Below, in pieces: positions 1 through 10,600 of a stretch of 64,000 bases of DNA. This DNA is from Clavelina lepadiformis (Eukaryota > Chordata > Ascidiacea > Aplousobranchia > Clavelinidae). The DNA is taken from assembly GCF_947623445.1 (NCBI RefSeq), contig NC_135242.1:6448001-6512000 (forward strand). The letters run 5' to 3'. How positions within the stretch are numbered: the stretch's first letter is position 1; the number at the start of each line of letters is the position of its first letter. The position numbers and the translations under genes were made by a program. The notes below the pieces were generated by a model. It made no database searches, had not been told where the DNA came from, and worked only from the letters and a program-made list of their open reading frames with translations.

Positions 1-174
1 ATACATCCTCTGAAAATCCTCCACATTTGGTCCTTTCTGCATAATCCTTATCCAGTCATCGTAGTGATACCAAAAGTGATCCATAAAATCATAAACTTGG
101 TAACCAAGTTGTCGCAGAGCAGCTGCAATAGACTTGGTGCCAGTTTTTGAACGTCCAGCCAATATTACTTTCAT
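1..174 (-). CDS. Sulfotransferase-like P-loop protein, first exon only (cut by window edge)
   Basis: First coding exon of a second member of the sulfotransferase-like family seen complete at 2866-4087. Reading leftward from the ATG at 172-174 gives 58 residues that start MKVILAG and carry the P-loop RSKTGTKS, followed by the conserved FWYHYDDW segment. Counting by eye there are about 10 base differences from the matching 174 bases of the neighbour, so the duplication is recent. Residue 8 is Arg here and Tyr in the neighbour, and a short stretch after the conserved QKG differs. The rest of the gene lies left of the window. The upstream flank is also duplicated (175-965 against 4088-4930). P-loop sulfotransferases of this kind are thought to use PAPS as sulfate donor; the substrate is unknown. 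Confidence 0.85.
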   Translation of the reverse strand, partial: MKVILAGRSKTGTKSIAAALRQLGYQVYDFMDHFWYHYDDWIRIMQKGPNVEDFQRMY

Positions 175-2865
175 GGTTATGCACTTTATATGTGCCACTG
201 AACCAACAAGAGTACGTATAGATTAAGCCTATATCCTGAATAATACGTGCAATATTAGAAAGCGAGATATTCTATTTTGGCAAGGTTTCAATAAAGTAAA
301 AGCGTTTAAATAGTTTTGTGTGTAATCGAAATGCTTACACATTTTTTCTGTCTTACTTTATCTACAAAATACACAGACTGCGATAAGTATGATATATTGT
401 ACTGTATAACTAAAATATGTCCTGTCGCTCTCTAACAAAATACTTTAGCATATCATGGGAAACGTCAAATAACATTAAGCAGCACAGTAACTTAGACAGA
501 ATATGACAAACACTGCAGGTTTCATAAACATGCAGGTCACGCATCACTGAACTTAACGTCTCCTTACCTTTTGTGCCTGGCAAACGCGCTTTTTGCTTAG
601 TTAATAATTAATTGAGCACAACTGTACCAAGTTTTAAAACTAAGGATTGGTCGGATAACAACTGTGGTAACTCTATAGTACCCTTTTTACTGTAATTTGC
701 AAAGCACAACGACACTGCCAAAGTTTATATTTTGTTGGTTTCATGTAATTTATCAAAAACAATTTCCCCAGTAGAAGGTGAAAAGCCGACTACGCTATTT
801 TCTGAAAATATTGCCAAGGCAAAAATAAGTTTCACTGCCAAAGCTTTTATTATCATTTTCTGCAATTTCATCAAGATATTGAACCCTTATGTGGTTCGAT
901 GTATTTTTTCACAGTGTTCCTTAGTTCACCGCAAAGACATCACTACGGTTTCCTACAACAACGGACGTACTACATAGGCAAAAGTTATTGCCTATAAAAC
1001 GTCACTTTTGGTTATAATTTGAAAAAATATAGTTTGAAATGCCACTTTCTGGGCCTCGTACCTAAAGTTTTGCAACAATTCACGTTGTTTAATAGAGCTT
1101 TGAAGAGCACTCGAACCTCGTTCACTTAACGGTATACTCAAGCTCTTGTAAATGTTCAGTCGATGGCAAAGTCAATCGATGCAATACCTACAGCCATATC
1201 TTTACTATAAGAACAATTAGGCATGCAGTTTGGTCTCGCCCAATGCCCATATCAAAACTCATCCCGAAGAACCCAAGCAATTTATCACATAATGACTGCC
1301 ATAGATTTGGCGACGATCTATGTAGAAATACGTAGCTAATATTATTAATTGATTCGATGTGATCGGGTCAGTAACTAATGTGTTGATCTTTCTCACCACC
1401 GGTGTGGATTAGTTGTAATATTAGTGATAAAACCAAGTCACTTTATATTAGTTTATTCCAACTGTGCTATATTGCCAGATCTTTTGTAGTTAAGAATATT
1501 TTTGATTTCATTAAATATATATGATTTTCGTATCAGATCTAACTAACAAATTCTAAACCACGAAATCACTTTTCTGGAACAAACTTCCGTCACTAGCAAA
1601 AAAGTATTAAAACTATGTTAACACATGTAACTTCTCTTTATTCAGGATGTAGAGTTTATCATGGGAATTGTCGCAGTTGAATTTAATTAATAAAAAAAAA
1701 TGTTTCGCCGATGATGCCTTTGCAAAACGGTCTAGGGTATAGTGCTGACAGTATCCCATTGCATGTAGTTTTTCTTTCTACAATCCGAAAAAGTTGGTTC
1801 AATTGATTGTAAATGTAAATTGATTGTGATTAGTCATCATAGATGAGCAGAACAGATAAAGTCATTCCCATGCTGTTGAAATTGTGTAACGGTATCATTA
1901 GTGTTGTATTCAGGATTGCATTGAGGCGAATCTCAAAAGCTAGATTTAAATTTCTCGTGTTGTTTCACCAGCCCAAAATGTGCATAACGCAAAAACATAG
2001 AGTTTTCATTCGAAAAAAATGCTATAAAACTTAGAAGCCCTTGAAATGGAATATATATTTTGATACTTATACGTACAATATAGCTGCCAATTGATATGGT
2101 GTGCACTTTAGAAACACCACGTGTACAACGGTTTTTGTAATGCCGTATACCTATTACACATGTTTTCCAATAAGTTATATCTGATAAGTATAGTGGCAAA
2201 CAAAGAAATGCGATAAACACAAAAGCATACAGTACAAATAAAAAAAGGCTTAAAGCCCGTAAAAGTTGGGTCCCTTACCCCTAGACAGAACACACTCGTG
2301 ACGGTAATCGATGAATGACAAACATACAATTACCAAATGTTCACTTCCGTTATGTTTAGAAGTAGTGTTTTAAATTTAAGAATCTATCAAGTTCGAAAGT
2401 GGATAGCAAATAAAGCAAGGCGTTGGTGGCTGCAAAACGAAGCAAATTTTCAAACATTTGAATCATTTCTTGTTGATAGAAACGGTGTTTTTGCGTTACG
2501 TAACTTAAAACAAGTGAGCTTTATTAGCTGCAGGGAATTTGTTTAAATTACTTGACACATTACATTGAACGATAAAAATAAAAATATGAATCACGTAATC
2601 GAAACAATTAAAAAAAATGCTTTTTCCAATCTAACAGCGACCAATTCACATGTGGGTTTATGTTCACTGAATAGGTTTGTGCTAAAACCTAATCCAGCTA
2701 GTATATACAATAGAAATAACAACATTTAAGCTATATACTTGCACATGTTCCTCAGTAGTAGCAAAAAATTGGTATGCAAATCGTGTACCACATCATACTT
2801 TAACAAAGCTGTCCGGAAGTTCACTCCTACATTTTAGTCATATGCTCTTCGTTAGCAATTAAATT
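175..2865. other. Intergenic stretch; left part is a diverged copy of 4088-4930
   Basis: No gene recognised. From 175 to about 965 the sequence matches, with many changes and small gaps, the region upstream of the neighbouring gene at 4088-4930, so it is the duplicated promoter side of the sulfotransferase-like unit. From about 1000 to 2865 there is only AT-rich sequence with short chance reading frames. Confidence 0.6.
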
Positions 2866-4087
2866 TCAAACGAAACTAAATCGACCCTGGAAAGAACTTG
2901 AGAAAAAATTGGCAGCGTTCCATAGACAACCGCTTCTGTAGGTCTTATAACTTGTGTAGATTCCCACGCCAATCAAAATGGAAATAACAATTTTCCATTC
3001 CAGTTCTATTCTGTTCATGGCTGGATGAACATCCTTCAAATCTTCAATGAAAACTGCTCCGATATTGCGATGTGGAAAAGGCTCCCTTGGAACCTCTTTG
3101 CCTAGGAAAGCACACAACGGTTCCCATCCTTCCTTCACGTTGTAAACCAAGAGTTTGTCCTTCGGAGCTCTCTAAACATATTTATGTAACTTTTGCGATC
3201 ACAAGCGAAAATATTCTCATACTACAGTATGTGTGTTAAGCAATAATTAGACTACAATATTAATGACTGTGATTAATATAAGTCTACCTGAGCACAATAC
3301 ATATTGTTTTGACGATACCTCATCCTGATCATACTTTCACTGTTATGATGAGAAAAATCAAACGGGCTGCACATATCAGCTCCAAAGTTTAATCTCACTA
3401 AAACATAAAACGTAAAGTAAAAATGGAAATCCATGAGATGCCAGAAACATAACACTCGAAACATGTAACATAGTAATTTCCGAATCCGAATGAATTCTGA
3501 AAGTTTAACTTGTTTCAAAATTGAAGATAACTAATTAGTTATATTTCCGAATCGACCAATATATTAGGTGAAGCATGAAGAGTTGGGGTGTAAGTAGTTT
3601 TCTCACCCAAGCCCCGATAAAATTTGAAATACTTTCTGCCAGTTGGAGTAAGGATTTGTGTCATCGGATACTTGTAGTAAGCTCTGAGCTTGTCTCCGTG
3701 TCCAGTGTAGCTTTGATACCATTCATCCTCGTCACGAACTGACAAAATAATCTAACACAGAAGCACAGTATAAGTTGTTGAGTCAATTTAAAAGTGAAAT
3801 AAACAAAATTCATTTTAATTGTTTCAATGATTCACTTTTGCATCTGGAAATGCCTTGTGAATTTCCTCCCAGAAAATGTAAATTGGGGCGCCAGTTAATG
3901 CATCCACATCTTTATACATCCTCTGAAAATCCTCGGTACTTGCTCCTTTCTGCATAATCTTTATCCAGTCATCATAGTGATACCAAAAGTGATCCATAAA
4001 ATCATAAACTTGGTAACCAAGTTGTCGCAAAGCAGCTGCAATAGACTTGGTGCCAGTTTTTGAATATCCAGCCAATATTACTTTCAT
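2866..4087 (-). CDS. Sulfotransferase-like P-loop protein (Sulfotransfer_4-like family), complete, 4 exons
   Basis: Minus-strand exons at 3836-4087, 3607-3751, 3288-3397 and 2866-3171, all with GT..AG borders and consistent phases (0, 1, 0), encode 270 residues. The PAPS-type P-loop AGYSKTGTKS is at residues 6-15. Next come the segment FWYHYDDW, the junction PDAK/IILSVRDEDEW typical of the family, and LLVYNVKEGWEPLCAFLG in the last exon. A hydrophobic stretch (VISILIGVGIY) near the C-terminus looks like a membrane anchor. About 270 residues is the size I expect for this family, which is widespread in invertebrates and often misnamed as an epimerase. Sulfate transfer from PAPS is inferred from the fold; the substrate is unknown. 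It lies in tandem with the partial copy at 1-174. The start ATG is in the same place in both copies. Confidence 0.85.
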
Positions 4088-5962
4088 GGTAAAGCACTGT
4101 ACATGTGGTATTGACCCAACAAATATATAGATACAGGTTTAGTTTATCCTACGTAAGATTTGCTATAATTTAGATTAGCGAGATAATCTATTTTGGCAAG
4201 GTTTTAGTAAACATAACCAATTCAGTTAGTTTGTTGTACCACCAAATTACATTTTAGCTAATAGTTACATTTTTATTTGCTGTCGGACAGTGACTATACA
4301 GCATACAGATAAGTATCTTGTATTTTATAGTTAAAACATGTCCTGTCAGTCTCTGGCAAGTTAACTCAACCTGATTTACAAAAGTGTTCACACAAAGTTA
4401 TACCGTAAATAAGTTTCAGCAAAATCTGATAATTGTCGCAGATATATTGCATGTGCAGAACACGCATCACTTAACCTTCTTCATACCTCTAATGCCAAGT
4501 TAATGATTAATTCCTCATTTTCACGTAATTAGGGAACAAATTACCTAAAATCGGATTATTTCTTGGATAAATCCAACTTTTGTTTAATTCCTTCACTCTA
4601 GCTTCTAAAACACATTTATTATGATATATAGAGAGTTAGATGTACTGAGTCAGGTTTTTTCCTGTAATACGTAAATTAAATAAAAGGTTAATTTAGTTGC
4701 CTAAGTAGAAGAGGAAAAGTTGACAAAGCTATTTTCGGATAAGTGCATGATGAAAAGTCGACTGCCATAGTTGTTATTACACATTTCTGCGATTGTATCG
4801 TGTACTATACTATTTCTGCCATTTTATCACGGTCTTCAAACTTTTCTTTGTCCGTTACCTTCATAGCAATGAGTTTCTTACGTTATCATAGAGACACCGC
4901 TACCGTTTGCTGTACTAATGGCCTAATTCTAAGCTCTTGCTTATAAAGAATTATAGTTTTAACTTCTGCTCCTTAAATCTACACCTTTGCAATAAGTCAC
5001 CTTGTTCAAACAAGATCTGAATGTTATTTGACAGTAAGTATTATATTGATTATTATTATTAAGTATCATTTAAAATATATGTTATATTTGAAAAATTGAA
5101 TTTTGAAGACTTTTATAAAATCGTGAACATTATCCTTCAGTGATTGCCTTACACACATATGGTTCTTCAAGAGAGGAAATTCTGAACTATCACTTACTTC
5201 CGGTGCTTCAGTGTCGTGTTTACAATTTGTAAAATTTAGCCTATACTGACATGGGCAAGAGTTGAGAAAGCGCTTTATTAAAAGAGTCGCTTATACCCTT
5301 GGTATAGTTCATCACTCAATTAGTAGACGAGCGCAGTAGAAACGTCTAGAATTGTAAATTCCGACGCTGATTAATTTAATATTCTTCACTTTCAAAACAT
5401 ATATCGGTTAAATTATACAAATAGTGGCAACGTGAAGAAAATGACCAGCGCTAATAAAATGTGTAATAAATCTTCGTAACGAATAAAATCAGTTCCAAAC
5501 GAAGTCAAAAAGTTAAAAATTTGTTTTTATTAAACCATTTTTATCCATTTCGGGCGTTAGCGGCGTTGTTTGTGCAAAAAAAAAAACTGAGTGACGAGTG
5601 GATAACTCGTAGAAAAGAGCGCGCTTATGATTGCGCTTTCAGTAATTACTGCACAGTCTGGTGTACAAGTTGCTGTGTGGTGATGTTGTTCAAGGTTTTA
5701 TTATTGGAATTGGAATAAATTATGATGTCAAAATGAACATTTATGTGAAACAATCTTGTGGAGATGAAAACTAGTGTAATAATATCAAAACTATGGCTGC
5801 GGAAGTTAACACGACACGAGAAAAGAGCAACTAAACTAAGAAAAACTAAACGTATTTTGAATAGCAAACTATTTGAGACACAATGAAATATCTACGTTAT
5901 TTGAGGAAATCGCGTTGGTTTCAAAAACCTGCTTATCTTTTTTTCCTTACGATTTCCGTACC
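4088..5962. other. Intergenic stretch upstream of the sulfotransferase-like gene
   Basis: The first part (to about 4930) is the diverged partner of 175-965. The rest is AT-rich with no recognised coding content. It separates two family members that point away from each other (minus gene to the left, decayed plus copy to the right), so any promoter for the complete gene should lie just right of 4087. Confidence 0.5.
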
Positions 5963-6201
5963 ACGACAATTGATATTGGCTAGTTATTCGAGCCTGCATG
6001 GATCTCAGTTTATTGGTGCTGTTTTTTCGACAACTTTGTTATCAAGTTTATTATCTTCTGGATCACTTTTGGTATCATTACGATGAGTGGATGAAGATTT
6101 TGCAGAACTGAAGCAAGTGCCGAGAACTTTCGGGAAACCAAAAAGATGGAAACTTCACTTAAATTTTTCAGTTACTTCGTTAGACATATCCAAATGCAAA
6201 A
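5963..6201 (+). pseudogene. Decayed first exon of the sulfotransferase-like family, inverted orientation
   Basis: On the plus strand this stretch aligns base by base with exon 1 of the minus gene at 3836-4087. The clearest part reads DHFWYHYDEWMKILQ (about 6060-6106), against DHFWYHYDDWIKIMQ in the intact gene. Upstream, the start codon position reads ACG instead of ATG (5963-5965), the P-loop codons are scrambled, and a frameshift separates the two halves. Just after the conserved part there is an in-frame TGA. At the right end the sequence AATGCAAAA matches the intact exon end, but the donor GT has become GA (6202-6203). Later exons were not recognised. It is therefore a dead copy, and its opposite orientation shows that the family spread here by inversion as well as by tandem duplication. 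Confidence 0.75.
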
Positions 6202-7378
6202 GAAATTTATTTTTTTTACCCTTTCACTCTCGACCATTGTGGTGACTGATTAGGGACGACTTTTTCCACTACCTTTGTTAGCCTAATGCCTCATAGTCTT
6301 TGATTAATTGCTCGCCGTCATAAGAACATCCTAAAGCAAGTCGTACAAGCCGTATTGAATGACCGTCGCGGATAGTAATTTGCAGCAGCAATGTCAGTTG
6401 ATTTTACAAAAATGACATTGTTCAAACGCAGGGAACGCTTCTGGTCAGTTGAAGTGTAACGTGATGGTACGAAACACTGATGCAGGTACACGAGAAATAA
6501 AACTGTTAAAGGTACAGACAGACAAAAGAGCGAGTATTTCGACCAATACTACCACAAAGTTCAAACATTTGTTTGAGAAAAGCCACTCTTTTATATGTGA
6601 GTTATGTGCAACGGAAATATGTTGGTTTGATCTATTAATACTTGATACATACAGAGCCGTATTAATACTGTGGTGGGCTTGAGGCTGAAAGATATCCAGG
6701 GACCTGTACGGAATTTTGTGTTTCCCATTTAATATGAAACAAAATGCGGAGAGAATGTTCATTCAGTATTTCTCCAAACGTGTAATAAAAATTCTGTTTT
6801 TCTTAAATATTCAATCAGCACATTCCTTCTCTATAAATCATATTTAAAAATTTGGTTGTTTAAAAAAGAAAGTATTTATATTGGCTATCATTAGTTCAGG
6901 AAATTGAACTACGGTTTTACATTAGGGGAATTACCTGTAAACGCAATATTTATTGACTTTTCATTAATTAGAATCCTTAAATTATATTGTTCGACGACCT
7001 AAGTTCTTTTTATAAACTAAGGTAGTTTGTATGCTAAAATTTCCGAATGCTACTCAGCATTCTACAGAGCGTTTATATGCGTAAATTCTATAAATCGAAT
7101 ATGGAGCAAGGTAGCTTAACCTGCTTCACCGAAGCTCTACAGATGAAAACCACGCCCACGAGCTAAGTTTGGTTTGACAAAAAACAAGTGATTTTTAAAG
7201 ATTCAAAAACATTTTACCAGAAAATTCAGTGAGTAGTATTCTTTCATATAAGATCAACTTTAAGATCCAAATAAAGACAGTTTTGCAAATACGCAGTTTA
7301 ACAAATGCAAGTCAAACTAAGTTTAGTATATAGGCGATACACATGACATGATATTTTTCATGAGATTACGAAATTAAT
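6202..7378. other. Intergenic, no gene recognised
   Basis: AT-rich sequence with only short overlapping chance reading frames on both strands (for example around 6445-6762). I found no domain, repeat or RNA gene here. Confidence 0.4.
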
Positions 7379-7388
7379 GTCTATACTG

Positions 7389-8670
7389 CAGTGTTTCTCA
7401 ACCCCGAGTCCACGGACTCATTTGACTACGTGTAAGACTTTTGTGAGTCCGCAAGCCCATTGATTTACCATATATAGCATAATTAGGCATAGGTCATAAT
7501 GTTCGCGACGGCTTTTTGCCTCAAAAAGTAGGGGTCGCAAGAGATACCTTGGTGTGTTGGATAATTTTGGTAATTACAACATCCGTTTGTCGGTGATTTA
7601 GAATAGTCTGATAAAGAGCCTTGCTTATTTTTCTTGTTACGCTGGTGGCAATCCAATTCCTTAATTCTTTTGTTCTTTTCTTTTCTTCTCCTTCTTCCAA
7701 CTCCTGGCGCGCGAATCACCCTCTTATTTCTCATTTTTAAAAAGAGTTCCCAAGTGTCAGCGCCTTTTTTGTTTCTTTCCTTCTCCCGTAATGCGATTTC
7801 GCCTGCACACGGCACACCAGGTTATGCTCGCAAATGTCTGTGCATAGTAAGCCAGATTAGGCATTGTTGGTGGCGAAAAGATAAAATATTTAAAAACTTA
7901 TTGTTATATCTAGTCATGGCAAAACGAAAACAGGTGTTTGCATGTAATGATGATTAATTGACGCTTGGATTTACTTCGGTCGAGGTAAATAGTGAAGTTA
8001 GGCCACAGTGTGTGTTGTGCTTAAAAGTCTTAGCACACAGCTGAAGCAAAACTTCGTCGACACCTAGAAGCAAACCATGAAACATCCGTCAACAAACCTC
8101 TTGATGTGTTTAAAGAAAAAGAATATCAGGTAAAAAGAAGTCGCTTTGATCACCCAACCGCTTGGGGAAGGTTAGTTTACTCTCACAACAAAGCAGTGCG
8201 CGCTTCTTTCTCTGCTGCTTGGATAATTTCTCGAGAAATCGACAAGCGCTTCCGCCTGGAGGCAGACAAGACTGCATGCAAATGCAAATCAAGCGTAAAA
8301 CAATGTAACATATACTTGTCTGAAGCTGGATTTTCAACAGTAGCTATGGTTAAAATCAAGTACCGGAATCAACTTTAACCAGAAGACGATATCAGATGTG
8401 CGTTGACGACCATAATTCCTGATTCCGACAAACTTTTGAAACAAGTTCAGGGACAATGTTCTCACTGAGATAGGTTGAGCAAAGGTCGTAATTTTCAAGG
8501 GTCTCATTGAGATTTACATTGCAAATGTGCCCAATAAAAAAACCGCTTCTGCTTTTTTATCGTACTCTTTAAGTGTTGAACTAACTTATTTTTTATTCCT
8601 ATTACCGGAGTCCGCGAATACTTATGCTAATGGAAAATATTCCGTGGGCTAAAATGGTTGAGAAAAACTG
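7389..8670 (+). mobile_element. Internally deleted hAT transposon with inverted ends
   Basis: The left end CAGTGTTTCTCAACC (from 7389) is mirrored at the right end GGTTGAGAAAAACTG (to 8670), the usual form of hAT inverted termini, and matching TCCACGGA/TCCGTGGG bases follow further in. The flanks share GTCTATA (7379-7385 and 8671-8677), shifted by two bases on the left, a probable worn 8 bp target duplication. Inside are the two ends of a hAT transposase reading frame with the middle missing (see 7916-8468). At about 1.3 kb it cannot be autonomous. Confidence 0.75.
7916..8468 (+). pseudogene. hAT (ZBED5/SCAND3-like) transposase remnant, middle deleted
   Basis: From the ATG at 7916 (MAKRKQ) the sequence encodes a BED-type zinc-finger region recognisable as GFTSV..RPQCVLCLKVLA followed, with stop codons and shifts, by a RHLEAKHE-like stretch and KPLDVFKEKEYQ. 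Around 8320 it jumps directly to the C-terminal dimerisation region EAGFSTVAMVKIKYRN, with IRCALTTI further on. The catalytic RNase H-like core is absent. This start-and-end layout is that of the domesticated ZBED5/SCAND3 type of hAT transposase. The many in-frame stops show it is not expressed as a protein. Confidence 0.7.
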
Positions 8671-8678
8671 GTCTATAG

Positions 8679-9764
8679 CTTACAAAATTGTGGTTTCTTT
8701 ACTCAGCAAACGTTTGACAATTAAGTTAACGTAACCGTTGCAGACCTAGGATTGTAACAGAATAAGTGAGTTAACTCAAAGGAAGCTACAGTATATGAGG
8801 AATCAAAGCATTCAGCAAACAATTATCCATTATTGCTTGGGGGAAAAGGTTTTTGAAAAGTTATACTTTAGATATATCAAGACACTGTTTTGAATTTTAT
8901 TTGTAATAATCATTTAAAAAGTTGTTTGTTGTACTACTAACTTAGTTGTACTACTAACTTAGTTGTACTCCAAGTTTACGGAACAACTTCCTGTATGGGT
9001 GCGAGAAAAAAATCAATTGAAAAAACATTTAATGTAAATAACTATGAAAAAACAATAACCTCTTTTAACACAAAAATACGATTACGAGATGCGAAAGTTC
9101 CCCACAGCTGCATATGTCGTTATAATAACACATAAACAAAAGCTTGATAGAAATAAATTAAAATTAACCTTTGAGGTGCTTCGTTATTCTAGTAATTTTT
9201 TTATGGTGTAATACCGCATAGGTCTACAGGCTTGTTGTAAATTTCATGTTTATATATATTTTCATTATTGTAAGTTAATATGTTAATGGACTTCGATCGT
9301 CCCACCAGGTGTTCAAAACTGCTTTGAGGTACTCAGCAACAATAATAGGCCTTTAGCATAACGTAAAAATGCGGTATATGTTGGCCTAATGTATTTGTAA
9401 TAATATCCCGCAAATGTATGAGAGTTGATTCCAGTGCACACCTATAAACTTTGAGCTAGTAATAAGAGCTTTAAAAAACGTGTATATGACCTTAACCGCT
9501 TTATATTTTCCTATAACACTCGACATGTTGAAAAAAATGTGTCATGTTACACCAAAAATGCCTATTTAATTAGAATTGCCATGTTTTCATCGTTCACACG
9601 AGGACGCGCTTGGGTGCTAACCGCTTGCTGCATCAATTTTCGGGAATGCGCGCTATCGTTTGTTTTCAAGGAAATAAATGACAGTAAGACTTGCCAGTTT
9701 TTGGTATTGTATGACAATGGTTTTTCCTCGGACTTAAGAAAGTCTTTGCTAGACAAAACCCAGT
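8679..9764. other. Intergenic, no gene recognised
   Basis: AT-rich, no coding signal. At about 8926-8967 the 18-base unit ttgtactactaacttagt is repeated in tandem about two and a half times. Confidence 0.4.
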
Positions 9765-10022
9765 AATGATTCCCCATCGCTCGAGGTCCGGTTATCGAAC
9801 TAAGCATTGTGCAAGTTCCGACAGTCAAACATTATTTATTTTGGCTTTTTATATCGTATTGCCGGATCTTGAACTAACCCAGGTGAACAGGAGCAAGCGT
9901 CGTTAATGCTTTGCCCAAAGGTATTACAACGGTAGCCTCATTGATTATATTGAATATGAAATAAGGGTCGCATTATTGCGAGCCCAGCTCTCTTCTAAAC
10001 CACTCGACCACAGAGCCGAATC
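9765..10022 (-). repeat. tRNA-derived SINE, minus orientation
   Basis: Read on the minus strand from about 10020, the sequence starts GGCTCTGTGGTCGAGTGG, where TGGTCGAGTGG fits the polymerase III A box, and a B-box-like GTTCGATAACC lies near the other end. The body matches a second copy at 14490-14660 (shared TGTGCAAGTTCCGA, then an alignable CAGGTGAACAGGAGCAA-type segment). Two diverged copies plus a tRNA-like head support a SINE family. The ends are approximate. Confidence 0.5.
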
Positions 10023-10050
10023 GCAAGTTATATCCAAATACGACTGTATA

Positions 10051-10600
10051 GTAGGGCTACCATATGTCCTCTTTTAGGAGGATTTGTCCTCTTTTCTAAA
10101 GAAAAATGAATTGTCCTCCGAGGACACTGAAAAATGCCCAAATGTCCTCTTTTTTGCATTTTGCGCTTTCTTGCTTAAATTTTCAACAGAATTATATGTT
10201 TATGTGACTTTTCGGCTTGAGGCCTAAGTCAAGTCAAATGACTTTTCAGCGAGAGCACGAGGTCTAATCATTTTTCTTATCATTGTTTTAATGTAGACAA
10301 ACAAAAAATCTAAATAAAGCTAAGCAATAATGCCAAAGAGGAATACTGTGTTTTCTGATGAACTGCGGCAGAAGTATCCTTGTTTCAGAAAAGGACGTAG
10401 CCTAATGATTTTGAAGCTGAATACATTACTTGGGCATATGCGTATAATTATCCAAAAACATGTGATAGATTCTTTAAACGTAAAACTTTATTTGCATTGT
10501 ACTTGCTGGCAAAATTGCCTTCTTTTTTGGCGATGAAAATATGGTAGGCCTACTGTATAGGCGTCTTTGAATGTCCTCCAAAACGAATCTTGTCTTTTAT
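10051..10600 (+). mobile_element. Old hAT-like element remnant with short transposase fragment
   Basis: The left part begins AGGGCTACCATATGTCCTC, a terminal sequence I associate with hAT-like elements in aquatic animals, and a tgtcctc motif recurs several times to about 10150 and again near 10571. At 10330 a frame starts MPKRNTVFSDELRQKYPCF, and in another frame EAEYITWAYAYNYPK continues it, as in hAT-related proteins of the form FS..L..KYPF. The frame then breaks. Both the family assignment and the ends are tentative. Confidence 0.4.

Noticed and set aside
3775..3957. Plus-strand reading frame over the sulfotransferase exon
   Set aside because: It is the shadow of minus-strand exon 1 and has no motif of its own.
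7483..7957. Overlapping frames on both strands of about 110 codons
   Set aside because: They lie within the left part of the hAT element and show no domain. The minus frame is lysine/arginine-rich low-complexity sequence.
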